The notes: a model not told the origin generated them from the sequence alone. A DNA stretch of 64,000 nt from Chryseosolibacter histidinae (GCF_018598225.1 NZ_JAHESF010000014.1:62001-126000); one strand, 5' to 3'. Positions 43,644 through 52,603 are shown, counted from the first letter of the stretch. Numbers and translations: made by a program.

Positions 43644-44859
43644 GCTCTTTGTCATCGTCATCATACTATTGGGCAACACTCCGGTTTTTGCACAGGACAG
43701 CTTCAGCTACAGGAGAAAGGTAAACGGCGTTCAGCAGAAAGCATGGCACACCATTACACTACCGCCCGACATCTTCATTCATTGCGACCGGGATCTCAAA
43801 GACCTCAGGCTGTATTCCATTGCTGGAAATGATACCACGATCGTTCCATACCTGCTCAAGAAAAGAAGCACAGAAATAAAAGAGCAGGAAGCCGAGCTCA
43901 CCGCGATCAACAAAAGCAAAAAAGGCGATGTGCTCTACATGACCTTTGAGCTGCCCAAAGACCTGAAAGTAAATTTCATCAGCCTGGCATTTCAGGAGAC
44001 CAACTATTTTGCCTTCGCTACCATTGAAGGCAGCAACAACAAAAAGGAATGGTTCATGCTGCGCGAAAATCAGCGCATCTTTTCGCTCGACAATGCGGTA
44101 GACAGCTACGAATATTCGAAGGTAAATTTTCCCATTACAGATTACCGGTATCTGCGCGTGAGTGTGCGGTCTGACAAACAGGTTACTTTTGAACGCGCCG
44201 TATTCCGCCATCAGCAGATAACGGAAGGCAAGTACACACCCGTTCCATCGCGCTGGTCCATCACCGACTCGAAGAAGACGAAACAAACCGTGATCGATAT
44301 CTCGCTGCAACACTACCAGCCACTGGGCAACCTGCGCATCAAAACAGACAATTCAAATAACTACTACCGTTATTGCGAGATCGCGGTGCTCATTGACAGC
44401 GTAAAAACAGAAAAGGGATGGGTAAAAAACTACGGCACGGTGCATGAAGGATACCTGACCTCTTACACACCCAATGAATTCTCGCTGGACGGCGAACAAA
44501 CCAGTCACTTGCGACTCATCATCAACAATCTTGACAATGAACCGCTGAAAATAACCGGCATCGACGTTGATGGCCCCGCAGTGGAGCTGGTCGCTGAACT
44601 CGAGCCCGGCGACACTTACCTGTTCTATGGCAATCGTGCCTTGTCAGCACCCTACTACGAGCTGAGACATTTTGAAGAGAAGATCCCAACGGCATCCGCC
44701 ACCGCCACCCTCGGCGAAGAGCAGAGCATTGCAGCACCCCAAACAAAGATCAGCGCCCTGTTCGAGAACAAGTTCTGGCTATGGGGTATCATGATCGTCG
44801 TGATCGGGCTTCTTGGATTCTTTACCCTGCGGATGATGAAGGGTGCCGGTAATCAGTAA
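43630..44859 (+). CDS. DUF3999-like exported protein
   Basis: 409 residues from ATG 43630, chosen because it opens a signal peptide (MKYNKLFVIVIILLGNTPVF..AQ); in-frame codons upstream lie wholly inside the DUF2339 gene. The periplasmic part is beta-rich (RKVNGVQQKAWHTITLPPDI, DLKDLRLYSIAGND, YRYLRVSVRSDKQVTFERAVF, LGNLRIKTDNSNNYYRY) and a single C-terminal TM (FWLWGIMIVVIGLLGFFTLR, about 380-400) anchors it. DUF3999 proteins are frequently encoded next to DUF2339. The TAA stop lies in a GGTAATC repeat arm. Confidence 0.85.
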   Translation: MKYNKLFVIVIILLGNTPVFAQDSFSYRRKVNGVQQKAWHTITLPPDIFIHCDRDLKDLRLYSIAGNDTTIVPYLLKKRSTEIKEQEAELTAINKSKKGDVLYMTFELPKDLKVNFISLAFQETNYFAFATIEGSNNKKEWFMLRENQRIFSLDNAVDSYEYSKVNFPITDYRYLRVSVRSDKQVTFERAVFRHQQITEGKYTPVPSRWSITDSKKTKQTVIDISLQHYQPLGNLRIKTDNSNNYYRYCEIAVLIDSVKTEKGWVKNYGTVHEGYLTSYTPNEFSLDGEQTSHLRLIINNLDNEPLKITGIDVDGPAVELVAELEPGDTYLFYGNRALSAPYYELRHFEEKIPTASATATLGEEQSIAAPQTKISALFENKFWLWGIMIVVIGLLGFFTLRMMKGAGNQ

Positions 44860-44964
44860 CCGGTATTCGGTAATCGGTTTTGAGAAGTTTGGTCGCTATG
44901 TACCACCGATCACTGATCACCGGTTACTGATTACCCTATTACTGATTACAAATCACCGATCACC
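44846..44964. repeat. Inverted-repeat element, GGTAATC family, spanning both stops of a convergent pair
   Basis: The left arm (44846-44877) has units GGTAATC, AGTAACC, GGTATTC, GGTAATC. The right arm (44905-44964) has ACCGATC, ACTGATC, ACCGGTTACTGATTACC and further ATTACTG/ATCACCG units. The loop is about 27 bases. The arms contain the stop codon of the DUF3999 gene (44857-44859) and of the aldehyde dehydrogenase gene (44960-44962), so the element runs from inside one gene to inside the other. Confidence 0.9.
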
Positions 44965-46549
44965 TCTTCATCTCTCCATTCACCATCCTCCAGATCCCTA
45001 ACGGATTGTTGTTCTTCAGCTCGTCGGGCAGCATGGTTTGCGGAAAGTTCTGGTAACAGACGGGACGTGCAAAACGGAAAATAGCGGCCGGACCTACAGA
45101 CGTTGTCCGGCTGTCGGTGGTGGCGGGGTATGGTCCGCCGTGAACCACGCTGTGGCAAACTTCCACGCCGGTGGGGTACCCGTTAAAGATAAGCCTGCCT
45201 ACCTTCTGCTCCAGGATGGCGATCAGGTCCTTATAATCCTCGAGGTCTTTTTCGGTGCCAAGGATTGTTGCCGTCAGATGTCCTGTAAGCTTTTCGGCAG
45301 CGCGGATGATCTCTTCGCGTGTGCTGGCGGTGATCATCAGCGTTGACGGGCCGAACACTTCTTCTTCAAGCGTATGGTCTTTCAGGAACGAGTCAGCTGT
45401 AGCTTCCAGCAACGACGGCACACCTCGGTAACCCTCTCCCTCACTTTTTCCCCTGGCTACAACGGTAACACCCGTGGCACCTTTAAGCTTTTCAATGCCG
45501 CGCTCATAGTTGCTCCTGATACCGGCGCTGAGCATAACACCCGCAGCCGATCCCGCCATACTTCCTGACAACGTATCCTTGAATGCTTTTCCATCTTCGG
45601 ACTGCTGCAACAATATCAGTCCTGGGTTGGTGCAGAATTGTCCTACGCCCTGCGTGACCGATGCAGCCAGGTCTTTTGCGATGGCCTCCCTCTTCTCCTT
45701 CAGCACGCCGGGCAAAATAAACACCGGGTTCGTGCTGCCCATCTCGGCATATACCGGAATGGGTACTGTACGTTTGTTGGCTTCATCAAATATTGCCTTG
45801 CCTCCCCTGAACGAGCCGGTGAACCCAATGGCCTTGATAAGCGGGTGCCTGACGATGGCAAGTCCCACGTCAGTAGATTGTCCCTGCACCATGGAGAACG
45901 TTCCCGCAGGCATGTTGCTTTTCTCCACGGCACGTTGAATGGCGTTGGCTATCAGCTCGCAGGTACCCGGATGGGCTGGATGCGCTTTGACCACAACGGT
46001 ACATCCAGCCGCCAGCGCCGACGCAGTATCACCGCCAGCTACCGAAAAAGCAAAAGGAAAGTTGCTCGCACCAAATATACCTACCGGACCAAGCGGCCTG
46101 TACATGCTTCTGACATCGGGTTTGGGAAGTGGCTTACGATCAGGATCTGCCAGGTCGATGCGTGCATTCACCCACGATCCCTCGCGAAGCACCTGTGCAA
46201 AAAGCTTCAGCTGATTCACCGTGCGTCCGCGCTCACCCGTCAGCCGCGCTTCCGGAAGGCCGGTCTCCTCCATGCATCGCTGGATCAGCACGTCGCCAAG
46301 GGCAATGATCTCGTCAGCGATGGCTTCGAGAAGGTCTGCTCTCTGCTTCCCGCTTTTTTTATTGTAGTCATTGAAAGCGTCCTCCGCCTGGTGAACGGCC
46401 TCGTCGACCTCTTTCTGGCTTGCCTCATAAAAAGATTGCTCCAGCATTTTTCCCGTAGCGGGGTTTTCTGCCTGAAAGGCCTTGCCACTACCGGTGCGCT
46501 GGCCTGCGATAAAATTTTTTCCTGTCAGCTCCATGGCATTGTTAAACAT
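44960..46549 (-). CDS. Aldehyde dehydrogenase, ketoglutarate-semialdehyde dehydrogenase-like
   Basis: 529 residues from ATG 46549; ATG 46534 (MELTGKNFIAG) is equally plausible. Oxidises alpha-ketoglutarate semialdehyde to alpha-ketoglutarate with NAD(P). Family features are TGKNFIAGQRTGSGKAFQ, PVGIFGASNFPFAFSVAGGDTA, KAHPAHPGT, GFTGSFRGGKAIFDEA, EMGSTNPVFILPG (catalytic Glu), GQFCTNPGLIL (catalytic Cys near 297) and the unusual C-terminal PTGVEVCHSVVHGGPYPATT of this subgroup. The start overlaps the stop of the FAH-family gene, so the two steps of a pentonate or glucarate route are coupled. Confidence 0.9.
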   Translation of the reverse strand: MFNNAMELTGKNFIAGQRTGSGKAFQAENPATGKMLEQSFYEASQKEVDEAVHQAEDAFNDYNKKSGKQRADLLEAIADEIIALGDVLIQRCMEETGLPEARLTGERGRTVNQLKLFAQVLREGSWVNARIDLADPDRKPLPKPDVRSMYRPLGPVGIFGASNFPFAFSVAGGDTASALAAGCTVVVKAHPAHPGTCELIANAIQRAVEKSNMPAGTFSMVQGQSTDVGLAIVRHPLIKAIGFTGSFRGGKAIFDEANKRTVPIPVYAEMGSTNPVFILPGVLKEKREAIAKDLAASVTQGVGQFCTNPGLILLQQSEDGKAFKDTLSGSMAGSAAGVMLSAGIRSNYERGIEKLKGATGVTVVARGKSEGEGYRGVPSLLEATADSFLKDHTLEEEVFGPSTLMITASTREEIIRAAEKLTGHLTATILGTEKDLEDYKDLIAILEQKVGRLIFNGYPTGVEVCHSVVHGGPYPATTDSRTTSVGPAAIFRFARPVCYQNFPQTMLPDELKNNNPLGIWRMVNGEMKR

Positions 46550-47387
46550 TGGTGGCAACGGTATTCACAAGGGTTCCGATGGGGCCGATGGTGATGCTCA
46601 TCTCATCGCCCTCGTGCAATGTAAAATCGCTCGATGGCACGATGCCCGTACCTGTCATCAGGAAGCTGCCGTGCGGGAAGCTGCACTCACGATAAAGGAA
46701 CGACACCAGGTCTTTGAACTTACGCTTGATCTGGTTGATGGTAACATCGCCATTGAATACCGGTTTGCCTTTGCGGGATATGGTGATCTCGATGCGTGTA
46801 TCTTCCGGAAGGGGTTTCTCTGTTACGTAAATGCACGGCCCCAGCGCAGCACTGCCATCGTAGGTTTTGGCCTGCGGCAGGTAGAGCGGGTTCTCGCCTT
46901 CAATGCTCCTGGAGCTCATGTCATTGCCAATGGTGTAACCCACGATCTTGCCCGAAGAGGTGACCACCAGCGTCAGCTCAGGCTCCGGCACATTCCACGT
47001 TGAGTCTCTCCTGATGCGCACCTTGCCGCCGTGTCCAACGGTTCTGCTGGCGGTTGCCTTGAAAAAGATCTCCGGGCGCTCCGCCTCGTACACCTTCGCG
47101 TAAAAGTCACCACCCCCCGACTCCTTCGACTCTTCCTGTCGCCCCACCTTGCTGCGGTAATAAGTCACGCCACTGGCCCATACTTCCTGACTCTGGATCG
47201 GCGCCTGCAACTCCTGCTTCAGCAAGCTGGCGGCATCCGCCACAGGTGACATGCCGTTAATCGTTTTGGTGAGCTTCTCGAACAAGGCATCGTCGTTGAG
47301 GAACGTGTCCCAGTCTGCGTTTTTCACTACGTAAAATGCGTTGTCTTTTTCAATGACCGCACCGGTTTTTGTCTTGTAAAGCTTCAT
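46542..47387 (-). CDS. Fumarylacetoacetase-family 2-keto-3-deoxy-pentonate dehydratase-like protein
   Basis: 281 residues. The FAH C-terminal fold has the metal-binding EPELTLVV pair of acidic residues (about 137-140), the GYTIGNDMSSRSIEGENPLYLPQAK segment (quoted in part) and GTGIVPSSDFTLHEGDEM near 245-262. A short N-terminal domain (1-60) is family-typical. Members next to ketoglutarate-semialdehyde dehydrogenase act on 2-keto-3-deoxy-D-xylonate or L-arabinonate, giving the semialdehyde. That assignment rests on the neighbour. No sugar dehydrogenase, lactonase or transporter is present in the window. Confidence 0.82.
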   Translation of the reverse strand: MKLYKTKTGAVIEKDNAFYVVKNADWDTFLNDDALFEKLTKTINGMSPVADAASLLKQELQAPIQSQEVWASGVTYYRSKVGRQEESKESGGGDFYAKVYEAERPEIFFKATASRTVGHGGKVRIRRDSTWNVPEPELTLVVTSSGKIVGYTIGNDMSSRSIEGENPLYLPQAKTYDGSAALGPCIYVTEKPLPEDTRIEITISRKGKPVFNGDVTINQIKRKFKDLVSFLYRECSFPHGSFLMTGTGIVPSSDFTLHEGDEMSITIGPIGTLVNTVATNV

Positions 47388-47554
47388 GAAGTTGGCTCAA
47401 GTGGAAATCAGCGCTTGAGATAGCGAATATAAAAATTTTGGCCAGTGAAATTCAACCGATAATGCGTAATACTTTCGTCGCTCTGCGGAATAAAAAATTC
47501 TTTTGTAAGAATGATGAGGTTGGGCGGAAGGTGACCTCTATTAAAAGATGAGGT

Positions 47555-47783
47555 GAGTCAACAGTCCACGGTCCACAGCCCACTGCAGCCGGGTTCTCTT
47601 CAAAAGCTGTGCTCTGAACGAAGCAGCATGAATGCTCACGATGGTCAGGAGCGTTTGTTACTTGCCAAAATTTGCATCCCTCGTGCACCTGCCCTGCTTA
47701 CTCAAGCCAGTCTCCTTCTAGAATGGCGACTCGTCGATCATCACACCACATGCTGTGGACTGTCGACTGTGGACCGTGGACTC
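47555..47783. repeat. Inverted-repeat element, GTCCAC family, between surE and the FAH-family gene
   Basis: The left arm (47555-47583) has units GAGTCAACAGTCCACG, GTCCACA, GCCCAC. The right arm (47755-47783) has GTGGACT, GTCGACT, GTGGACC, GTGGACTC. The loop is about 171 bases with no ORF. On the minus strand the right arm supplies the TGA stop of surE (47782-47784). The remaining part of this 394-base gap (47388-47554) holds nothing I recognise beyond the likely FAH-gene leader. Confidence 0.85.
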
Positions 47784-48558
47784 AAAGTATCTCCCATTCT
47801 TCGTTGAGTACCGGAATGGCGGCGTGGGCGGTGAGGTCGAACTGGCAGGGTACGACTGAAACATAGTTGTTGGCGATGGCCCACTCGTCGTTGTCTTCGC
47901 CTTTATCGAAGTTTACAAAGTTGCCTACCATCCAGAAGTATCTTCGTCCGTTGGGGTCGTGGCGCTGGTCGAAATCCTCTACCCACTTGGCGTTGGCCTG
48001 GCGGCAGATGCGAATGCCCTTTAAAGGTTCGTTCTGCTTCGGAGGGAAGTTTACATTCAGGGCCACACCTTTCGGCAAGCCCTTTTCAAGCACCTGCTGT
48101 GTGATCTTGCGGATGTATTCTTCCGTATGAGAGAAGTCTGCCTTATGCGAAAAATCCGACAGTGAAAAACCGATGGCGGGTGTTCCCTCGATGGCTCCTT
48201 CAATGGCCGCCGACATAGTACCCGAATACAACACACTGATGGAGGTATTGCTGCCGTGGTTCACACCGCTCACCACCACATCGGGCTGGCGCTGTCCCTT
48301 CAGCACAAAATGACGGGCCATCTTCACACAGTCGGCGGGTGTACCGGAGCACTCCCATGCTTTCACACCTTCGAAAATAAAGTTCTCTTCCAGTCGCAGG
48401 GTGTTGCCCACGGTGATGGCGTGGCCCATACCTGATTGCGGGCTGTCAGGCGCCACCACAATCACTTCGCCCAGTTGCTTCATTACGTTTACCAGTGTCA
48501 GGATGCCTTTGGATGTAATTCCATCATCGTTTGACACAAGGATCAAAGGTCTGCTCAT
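47782..48558 (-). CDS. surE: 5'/3'-nucleotidase SurE
   Basis: 258 residues. A metal-dependent phosphatase acting on nucleoside monophosphates and short polyphosphate. The metal-binding N-terminus ILVSNDDGITSKG is at about 5-17, followed by VVAPDSPQSGMGHAITV (about 34-50), the SGTPADCVKMA segment and VSGVNHGSNTSISVLYSGTMSAA (quoted in part), which complete the active site. Normal length. It lies 74 bases downstream of the hypothetical exported protein gene and ends in a repeat arm. Confidence 0.96.
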   Translation of the reverse strand: MSRPLILVSNDDGITSKGILTLVNVMKQLGEVIVVAPDSPQSGMGHAITVGNTLRLEENFIFEGVKAWECSGTPADCVKMARHFVLKGQRQPDVVVSGVNHGSNTSISVLYSGTMSAAIEGAIEGTPAIGFSLSDFSHKADFSHTEEYIRKITQQVLEKGLPKGVALNVNFPPKQNEPLKGIRICRQANAKWVEDFDQRHDPNGRRYFWMVGNFVNFDKGEDNDEWAIANNYVSVVPCQFDLTAHAAIPVLNEEWEIL

Positions 48559-48632
48559 TGTATTCAGTTGGTGTTAAGGGAACGATCGTGCAGATCGACG
48601 CGTAAATCTACACGGTAAATCTCGAGATATGG

Positions 48633-49280
48633 TCAACCGCCGAACAAAGAATTATAATAATCCACAATGCGGGTGAGGTCTTGCTTATCGTCAACCTTCA
48701 GTCGGTTGGCCTTGATGTATTTCTCCACTTCTTCGCTCTTTTTCCCCATCAGGTCAAGCAGGTCGTTCTTGCTGCCGATGAACTCTTCGATGGTGGCATC
48801 TTCTTTCAGGAAAAAGTATTTATAGTCGAGCACCAGCCGCGAATAGGAGCCCGCAAGATAGGGAGAGCTGTAAGTTCTGTACTCCACAAACTCGCGTGCC
48901 AGCAGGGTCATCTTTCCCTCCTCGAGCAGCTCAAAGAATATGGTGGAGCGGTAGCCATTGGGTGTGGTGAAGGGCAGCGCATAAAACCTGCGGTATTTGT
49001 GGATCGCCTCCTCGAAGATCTCGAAAAACAGGACCTTGCGCGCCGTAAAAACTTCAGGCTGCTGATCACGGTAGGTATACTGTACAAGATCCTGCTGAAG
49101 GTCATACTTCACAAGCCCCTTCAACGTATCGCCTGAGGCCAGTGCTATTTTCCCTTCATGCCAGAGCTCGAACGGCCAACTCTGGGCCTGTGCAAAATGA
49201 AAGCTGACAACTAAAAAGAAGATGCCGGCCCATCGTCCGGCCCTGAAGTGGTGTGTGGCAATATCGGTTAAGATCTTCAC
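48633..49280 (-). CDS. Exported protein of unknown function
   Basis: 215 residues. A signal peptide ends near FHFAQAQ (residue 33). The mature part begins with WHEGKIALASGDTLKGLVKYD, a beta-hairpin motif I associate with small Bacteroidota envelope proteins, followed by VFTARKVLFFEIFE, an FVEYRT... segment and a charged helical C-terminus (KKSEEVEKYIKANRLKVDD). It starts five bases after the ribBA stop, so it is co-transcribed with it, but nothing suggests a flavin role. Confidence 0.7.
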   Translation of the reverse strand: MKILTDIATHHFRAGRWAGIFFLVVSFHFAQAQSWPFELWHEGKIALASGDTLKGLVKYDLQQDLVQYTYRDQQPEVFTARKVLFFEIFEEAIHKYRRFYALPFTTPNGYRSTIFFELLEEGKMTLLAREFVEYRTYSSPYLAGSYSRLVLDYKYFFLKEDATIEEFIGSKNDLLDLMGKKSEEVEKYIKANRLKVDDKQDLTRIVDYYNSLFGG

Positions 49281-49285
49281 TACGT

Positions 49286-50503
49286 TTATTTGTTCCTTAA
49301 GATGGTGTGCCCCAGCTTATCACGTTTGGTGAGCAGGTATTTTTCGTTATGCGGATTGGGCGAGATCTCGATCGGCACATTGTCTACGATCTCCAGTCCG
49401 TATCCCATCAATCCAACACGCTTTTTAGGGTTATTCGTGATCAGCTTGATTTTGGTTACACCCAGATCGCGAAGTATCTGTGCGCCAACGCCATAATCAC
49501 GTTCATCCATGTCAAATCCAAGCTTCATATTGGCCTCCACGGTATCCCAGCCTTCTTCCTGGAGCTTGTAGGCCCTGAGCTTGTTCAGCAGGCCGATGCC
49601 CCTTCCCTCCTGCTTCATATACAGCACAACACCTTTGCCTTCGCGGTCAACCATTTCCATGGCGTGGTGAAGCTGCGGGCCGCAATCACAACGGCACGAA
49701 CCGAAGATATCACCCGTCACACATGAGGAGTGTACCCGCACCAGCACGGGCTCATCTTTAGCCCACGTTCCTTTAACGAGCGCAAGGTGAACTTCTTGTG
49801 AATTGGTCTGCTCAAATGCGATCAACTTAAAATGTCCGTGATCGGTAGGCATGTCTACCTCCACCTGGCGACTGATGAGCGACTCCTTGCGGATGCGGTA
49901 TTCGATAAGGTCCTTGATGGAAACAAGCTTCAGGTTAAAACGTTCGGCTACCTTTACGAGGTCCGGCAGGCGGGCCATGCTACCATCTTCGTTCATGATC
50001 TCCACCAGCACACCGGCAGGTTTGAAGTCGGCCAGCCGTGCGAAATCAATGGCTGCTTCCGTATGTCCGGCCCTTCTCAGCACGCCGCCGCGTTTTGCTT
50101 TCAGCGGAAAAATATGACCGGGTTTGCCGAGCTCTTCGGGGTTGGTCTCAGGGTCTACCAGCGCACGGATGGTCTTGAAACGGTCGTGGGCCGAGATGCC
50201 CGTGGTGCAGCCGTGGCCGATGAGGTCAACGGAAACTGTAAAAGGCGTTTCAAAAGCCGCCGTGTTCTTTCCCACCATCAGCTCGAGGCCCAGCTCTTCG
50301 CAACGGTCTTCGATCAGAGGGGCGCAGATCAGCCCGCGTCCATGGGTGGCCATAAAGTTCACGATCTCGGGTGTAATGCATTCTGCCGCGCAGATGAAGT
50401 CGCCCTCGTTTTCACGGTCCTCATCGTCTACCACAATGATCACCTTGCCGTTTTTGATCTCTTCAATAGCTTCTTCAATGGTATCCAGTTTTATATCGCT
50501 CAT
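49286..50503 (-). CDS. ribBA: Bifunctional DHBP synthase / GTP cyclohydrolase II
   Basis: 405 residues. The N-terminal RibB domain (about 1-205) makes 3,4-dihydroxy-2-butanone 4-phosphate; it has the acidic [16 protein letters not shown] motif (about 22-37), [19 protein letters not shown] and RRAGHTEAA. The C-terminal RibA domain (about 208-405) opens the GTP ring; zinc ligands lie in [19 protein letters not shown] and the catalytic region is [14 protein letters not shown]. Both halves appear complete. No FMN riboswitch is visible in its 108-base leader, which holds a TTTAAAG arm (50509-50542) and a hairpin (50543-50578). Confidence 0.97.
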   Translation of the reverse strand: MSDIKLDTIEEAIEEIKNGKVIIVVDDEDRENEGDFICAAECITPEIVNFMATHGRGLICAPLIEDRCEELGLELMVGKNTAAFETPFTVSVDLIGHGCTTGISAHDRFKTIRALVDPETNPEELGKPGHIFPLKAKRGGVLRRAGHTEAAIDFARLADFKPAGVLVEIMNEDGSMARLPDLVKVAERFNLKLVSIKDLIEYRIRKESLISRQVEVDMPTDHGHFKLIAFEQTNSQEVHLALVKGTWAKDEPVLVRVHSSCVTGDIFGSCRCDCGPQLHHAMEMVDREGKGVVLYMKQEGRGIGLLNKLRAYKLQEEGWDTVEANMKLGFDMDERDYGVGAQILRDLGVTKIKLITNNPKKRVGLMGYGLEIVDNVPIEISPNPHNEKYLLTKRDKLGHTILRNK

Positions 50504-50508
50504 GGGGA

Positions 50509-50578
50509 AAGTTTGAAATTCAAAGTTTAAAGTTAAAAGTTTCAGGGGATGACCTCCTTCAAAAGAATGTCATCCCTG
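50509..50578 (-). repeat. TTTAAAG-family arm and hairpin between dnaG and ribBA
   Basis: The heptad arm (50509-50542; TTTGAAA, TTCAAAG, TTTAAAG, TTAAAAG) lies six bases upstream of the ribBA ATG. Next to it CAGGGGATGAC (50543-50553) pairs with GTCATCCCTG (50569-50578), one bulge, no T-run in either direction. It could be the dnaG 3' hairpin or a leader structure of ribBA. This is one of the few arms lying next to a start rather than a stop codon. Confidence 0.6.
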
Positions 50579-50611
50579 TAAAAAGGTTTAAGGGCCGCTT
50601 AAAGTTCCGTT

Positions 50612-52534
50612 CTATTTCGAAATCACGACCCCGAGGATGGCGGCGATCTCTTTCTCTGCGCCCTTCAACTGCTCGTGGATCGTAAAATATTTTTCCAGGT
50701 CGGCCTCATTGGTAGCCTGTTTGATCTGCACCAGGTTATCTTCCATGAGCCGCTGAATGAGTCTGAACTTCAGCCGCAAAATATTAGCGTAGGCAACATC
50801 GTGAATAATTTCCTTTTCGTGCGAGAAAAAGATCTTGTATTTGTCACTCCAATGTTTACTCGCCTCGTACCGGTTGGTGGTGAGGGTGGCTACGGCACTT
50901 TTTACGGCCGGGGATCCATGCTCCATAAAATACAACGTATCTACCCGTTCATTCTGTTCGATGCCCTTTTTGAACATCTCGTAGATCTCCTTCAGTACAG
51001 GGTCGGTAAACTCCACATCCTCCAGCTCGGCAAGCATAAAATCAGCCAGGCGCTGCTCCTCGTAAGGACTCTCCGCATAGTTCAGCAGCAGGCGGATGGT
51101 CTCCCGCTCCTGCAACAGGATGATTGAAGCGAGATCGGTTTTAGAGGCCGGGGCGATGTCCACCACAGGCGGGGGAAGGGGCTCCTCCGCTCTCACACGT
51201 GAACGGTCCTGGATCTTTTTGTCGCGGTCCTGGATGAGGATCTTGTTCAGCTCCGTAAACAGCACTGCTTCCGAGATCTTCAGCAGCATGCTGGTTTCCT
51301 GGATGTAGACCGAACGTTTGATGGGATCGGGTATCACGCTGATACTGGCCACGATCTCACGGATGGCCTCGGCTTTTTTGATCGGGTCGTGCGACGCTTC
51401 TTTTGAATACAGGCCGATCTTGAATGAGATAAAATCCTGCGTGTGGTCGTGCAGGTATTTTTTGAATTCGGTGCTGCCCGATTTTTTTGAGAAACTGTCG
51501 GGATCTTCGCCATCAGGTAACAGAACGATGCGCACGTTCAGTCCGCCTTTCAGCACCAGGTCAATGCCGCGCAGGGCCGCCTTGATGCCCGCCGCGTCGC
51601 CATCATAAAGCACGGTCACATTTTCCGTGAACCTGCGCATGAGCTTGATCTGGTCTTCGGTGAGGGCCGTACCCGAGGAAGCCACCACGTTTTCCACATC
51701 GGCCTGGTGCATGGAGATCACATCGGTGTATCCTTCCACCAGGAAACAGAATTCTTCCTTGCGGATGGCGTTCTTCGCCTGGTACAGTCCATAGAGCACG
51801 TTGCTCTTGTGGTAGATCTCCGTTTCAGGCGAGTTGATGTATTTGGGCTGGTCCTTCTCCTTGGTGAGAATACGCGCGCCGAAAGCGATCACCTTGCCGG
51901 AAAGGTTCTGCACGGGGAAGATCACCCTTCCGCGGAAGCGATCATATTTTCTGCCTTCGTCTTTTTTGATGAGCAGTCCCGCCTTCTCCAGCATGTCTTC
52001 ACTGTAACCTTTGCCGGTGGCGGTGCGGGTCAGGTTATCCCATTCGTTGAGGGCATAGCCCAGCTCGAACTTTTCGATGGTGCGGTCGTTGAACCCACGC
52101 TCGCGGAAATAGCTCAGCCCGATGCTTTTGCCTTCATCACTTTTCATCAGCAGATCGCGGTAGTGATCCTTGGCAAAGTTCATGATGATGTAAAGGCTGT
52201 CGCGCTCGCTTTGGCTGGCCAGCTCCTCTTCTCTTCTGCCTGCATCTTCCTTGATCTCTACACCGTATTTTTTCGCGAGGTAGCGGATGGCTTCGAGGTA
52301 GCTCATGCCCTCGTGCTCCATCACAAAGGTGATGGAATCGCCACCCTTGCCGCTGCTGAAATCCTTAAAAATGCCTTTGGAGGGAACTACGTAAAAAGAG
52401 GCTGTTTTTTCGTTGGTGAACGGGCTCAGGGCCTTGTAATTCTGACCCGATCGTTTCAGGGACACGAAGTCGCCCACCACATCAACTATGTCGATCCGGT
52501 TCTTTACTTCATCTATCGTTTCGCGGGTGATCAT
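50612..52534 (-). CDS. dnaG: DNA primase DnaG with a zinc-less N-terminal domain
   Basis: 640 residues. Makes RNA primers for replication. The N-terminal domain keeps the CHC2 fold pattern but not the ligands: the positions of E. coli Cys40, His43, Cys61 and Cys64 are Ser37, Thr40, Asp58 and Ser61 (KALSPFTNEKT and GIFKDFSSGKGGD). The TOPRIM core is intact: FGARILT, EGYTDVISMHQADVENVVAS and LYDGDAAGIKAALRG (quoted in part), about 235-330. The C-terminal helicase-binding domain (about 455-640) is present. The substitution looks typical for this phylum rather than a defect. The gene is divergent from mrp. Confidence 0.96.
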   Translation of the reverse strand: MITRETIDEVKNRIDIVDVVGDFVSLKRSGQNYKALSPFTNEKTASFYVVPSKGIFKDFSSGKGGDSITFVMEHEGMSYLEAIRYLAKKYGVEIKEDAGRREEELASQSERDSLYIIMNFAKDHYRDLLMKSDEGKSIGLSYFRERGFNDRTIEKFELGYALNEWDNLTRTATGKGYSEDMLEKAGLLIKKDEGRKYDRFRGRVIFPVQNLSGKVIAFGARILTKEKDQPKYINSPETEIYHKSNVLYGLYQAKNAIRKEEFCFLVEGYTDVISMHQADVENVVASSGTALTEDQIKLMRRFTENVTVLYDGDAAGIKAALRGIDLVLKGGLNVRIVLLPDGEDPDSFSKKSGSTEFKKYLHDHTQDFISFKIGLYSKEASHDPIKKAEAIREIVASISVIPDPIKRSVYIQETSMLLKISEAVLFTELNKILIQDRDKKIQDRSRVRAEEPLPPPVVDIAPASKTDLASIILLQERETIRLLLNYAESPYEEQRLADFMLAELEDVEFTDPVLKEIYEMFKKGIEQNERVDTLYFMEHGSPAVKSAVATLTTNRYEASKHWSDKYKIFFSHEKEIIHDVAYANILRLKFRLIQRLMEDNLVQIKQATNEADLEKYFTIHEQLKGAEKEIAAILGVVISK

Positions 52535-52603
52535 TTGAAATACAAGGTGTTAGCCACAGAATTAAGCCACCGGCCCTATTCTCCTGGGGTCAAAGATAGA
52601 AAA

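Noticed and set aside
45638-46594. 318-codon plus-strand frame opposite the aldehyde dehydrogenase gene
   Set aside because: The dehydrogenase is intact with all catalytic motifs; the opposite frame shows none.
50504-50611. FMN riboswitch in front of ribBA
   Set aside because: The 108-base leader is a TTTAAAG repeat arm and a simple hairpin; the conserved multi-helix RFN element does not fit.
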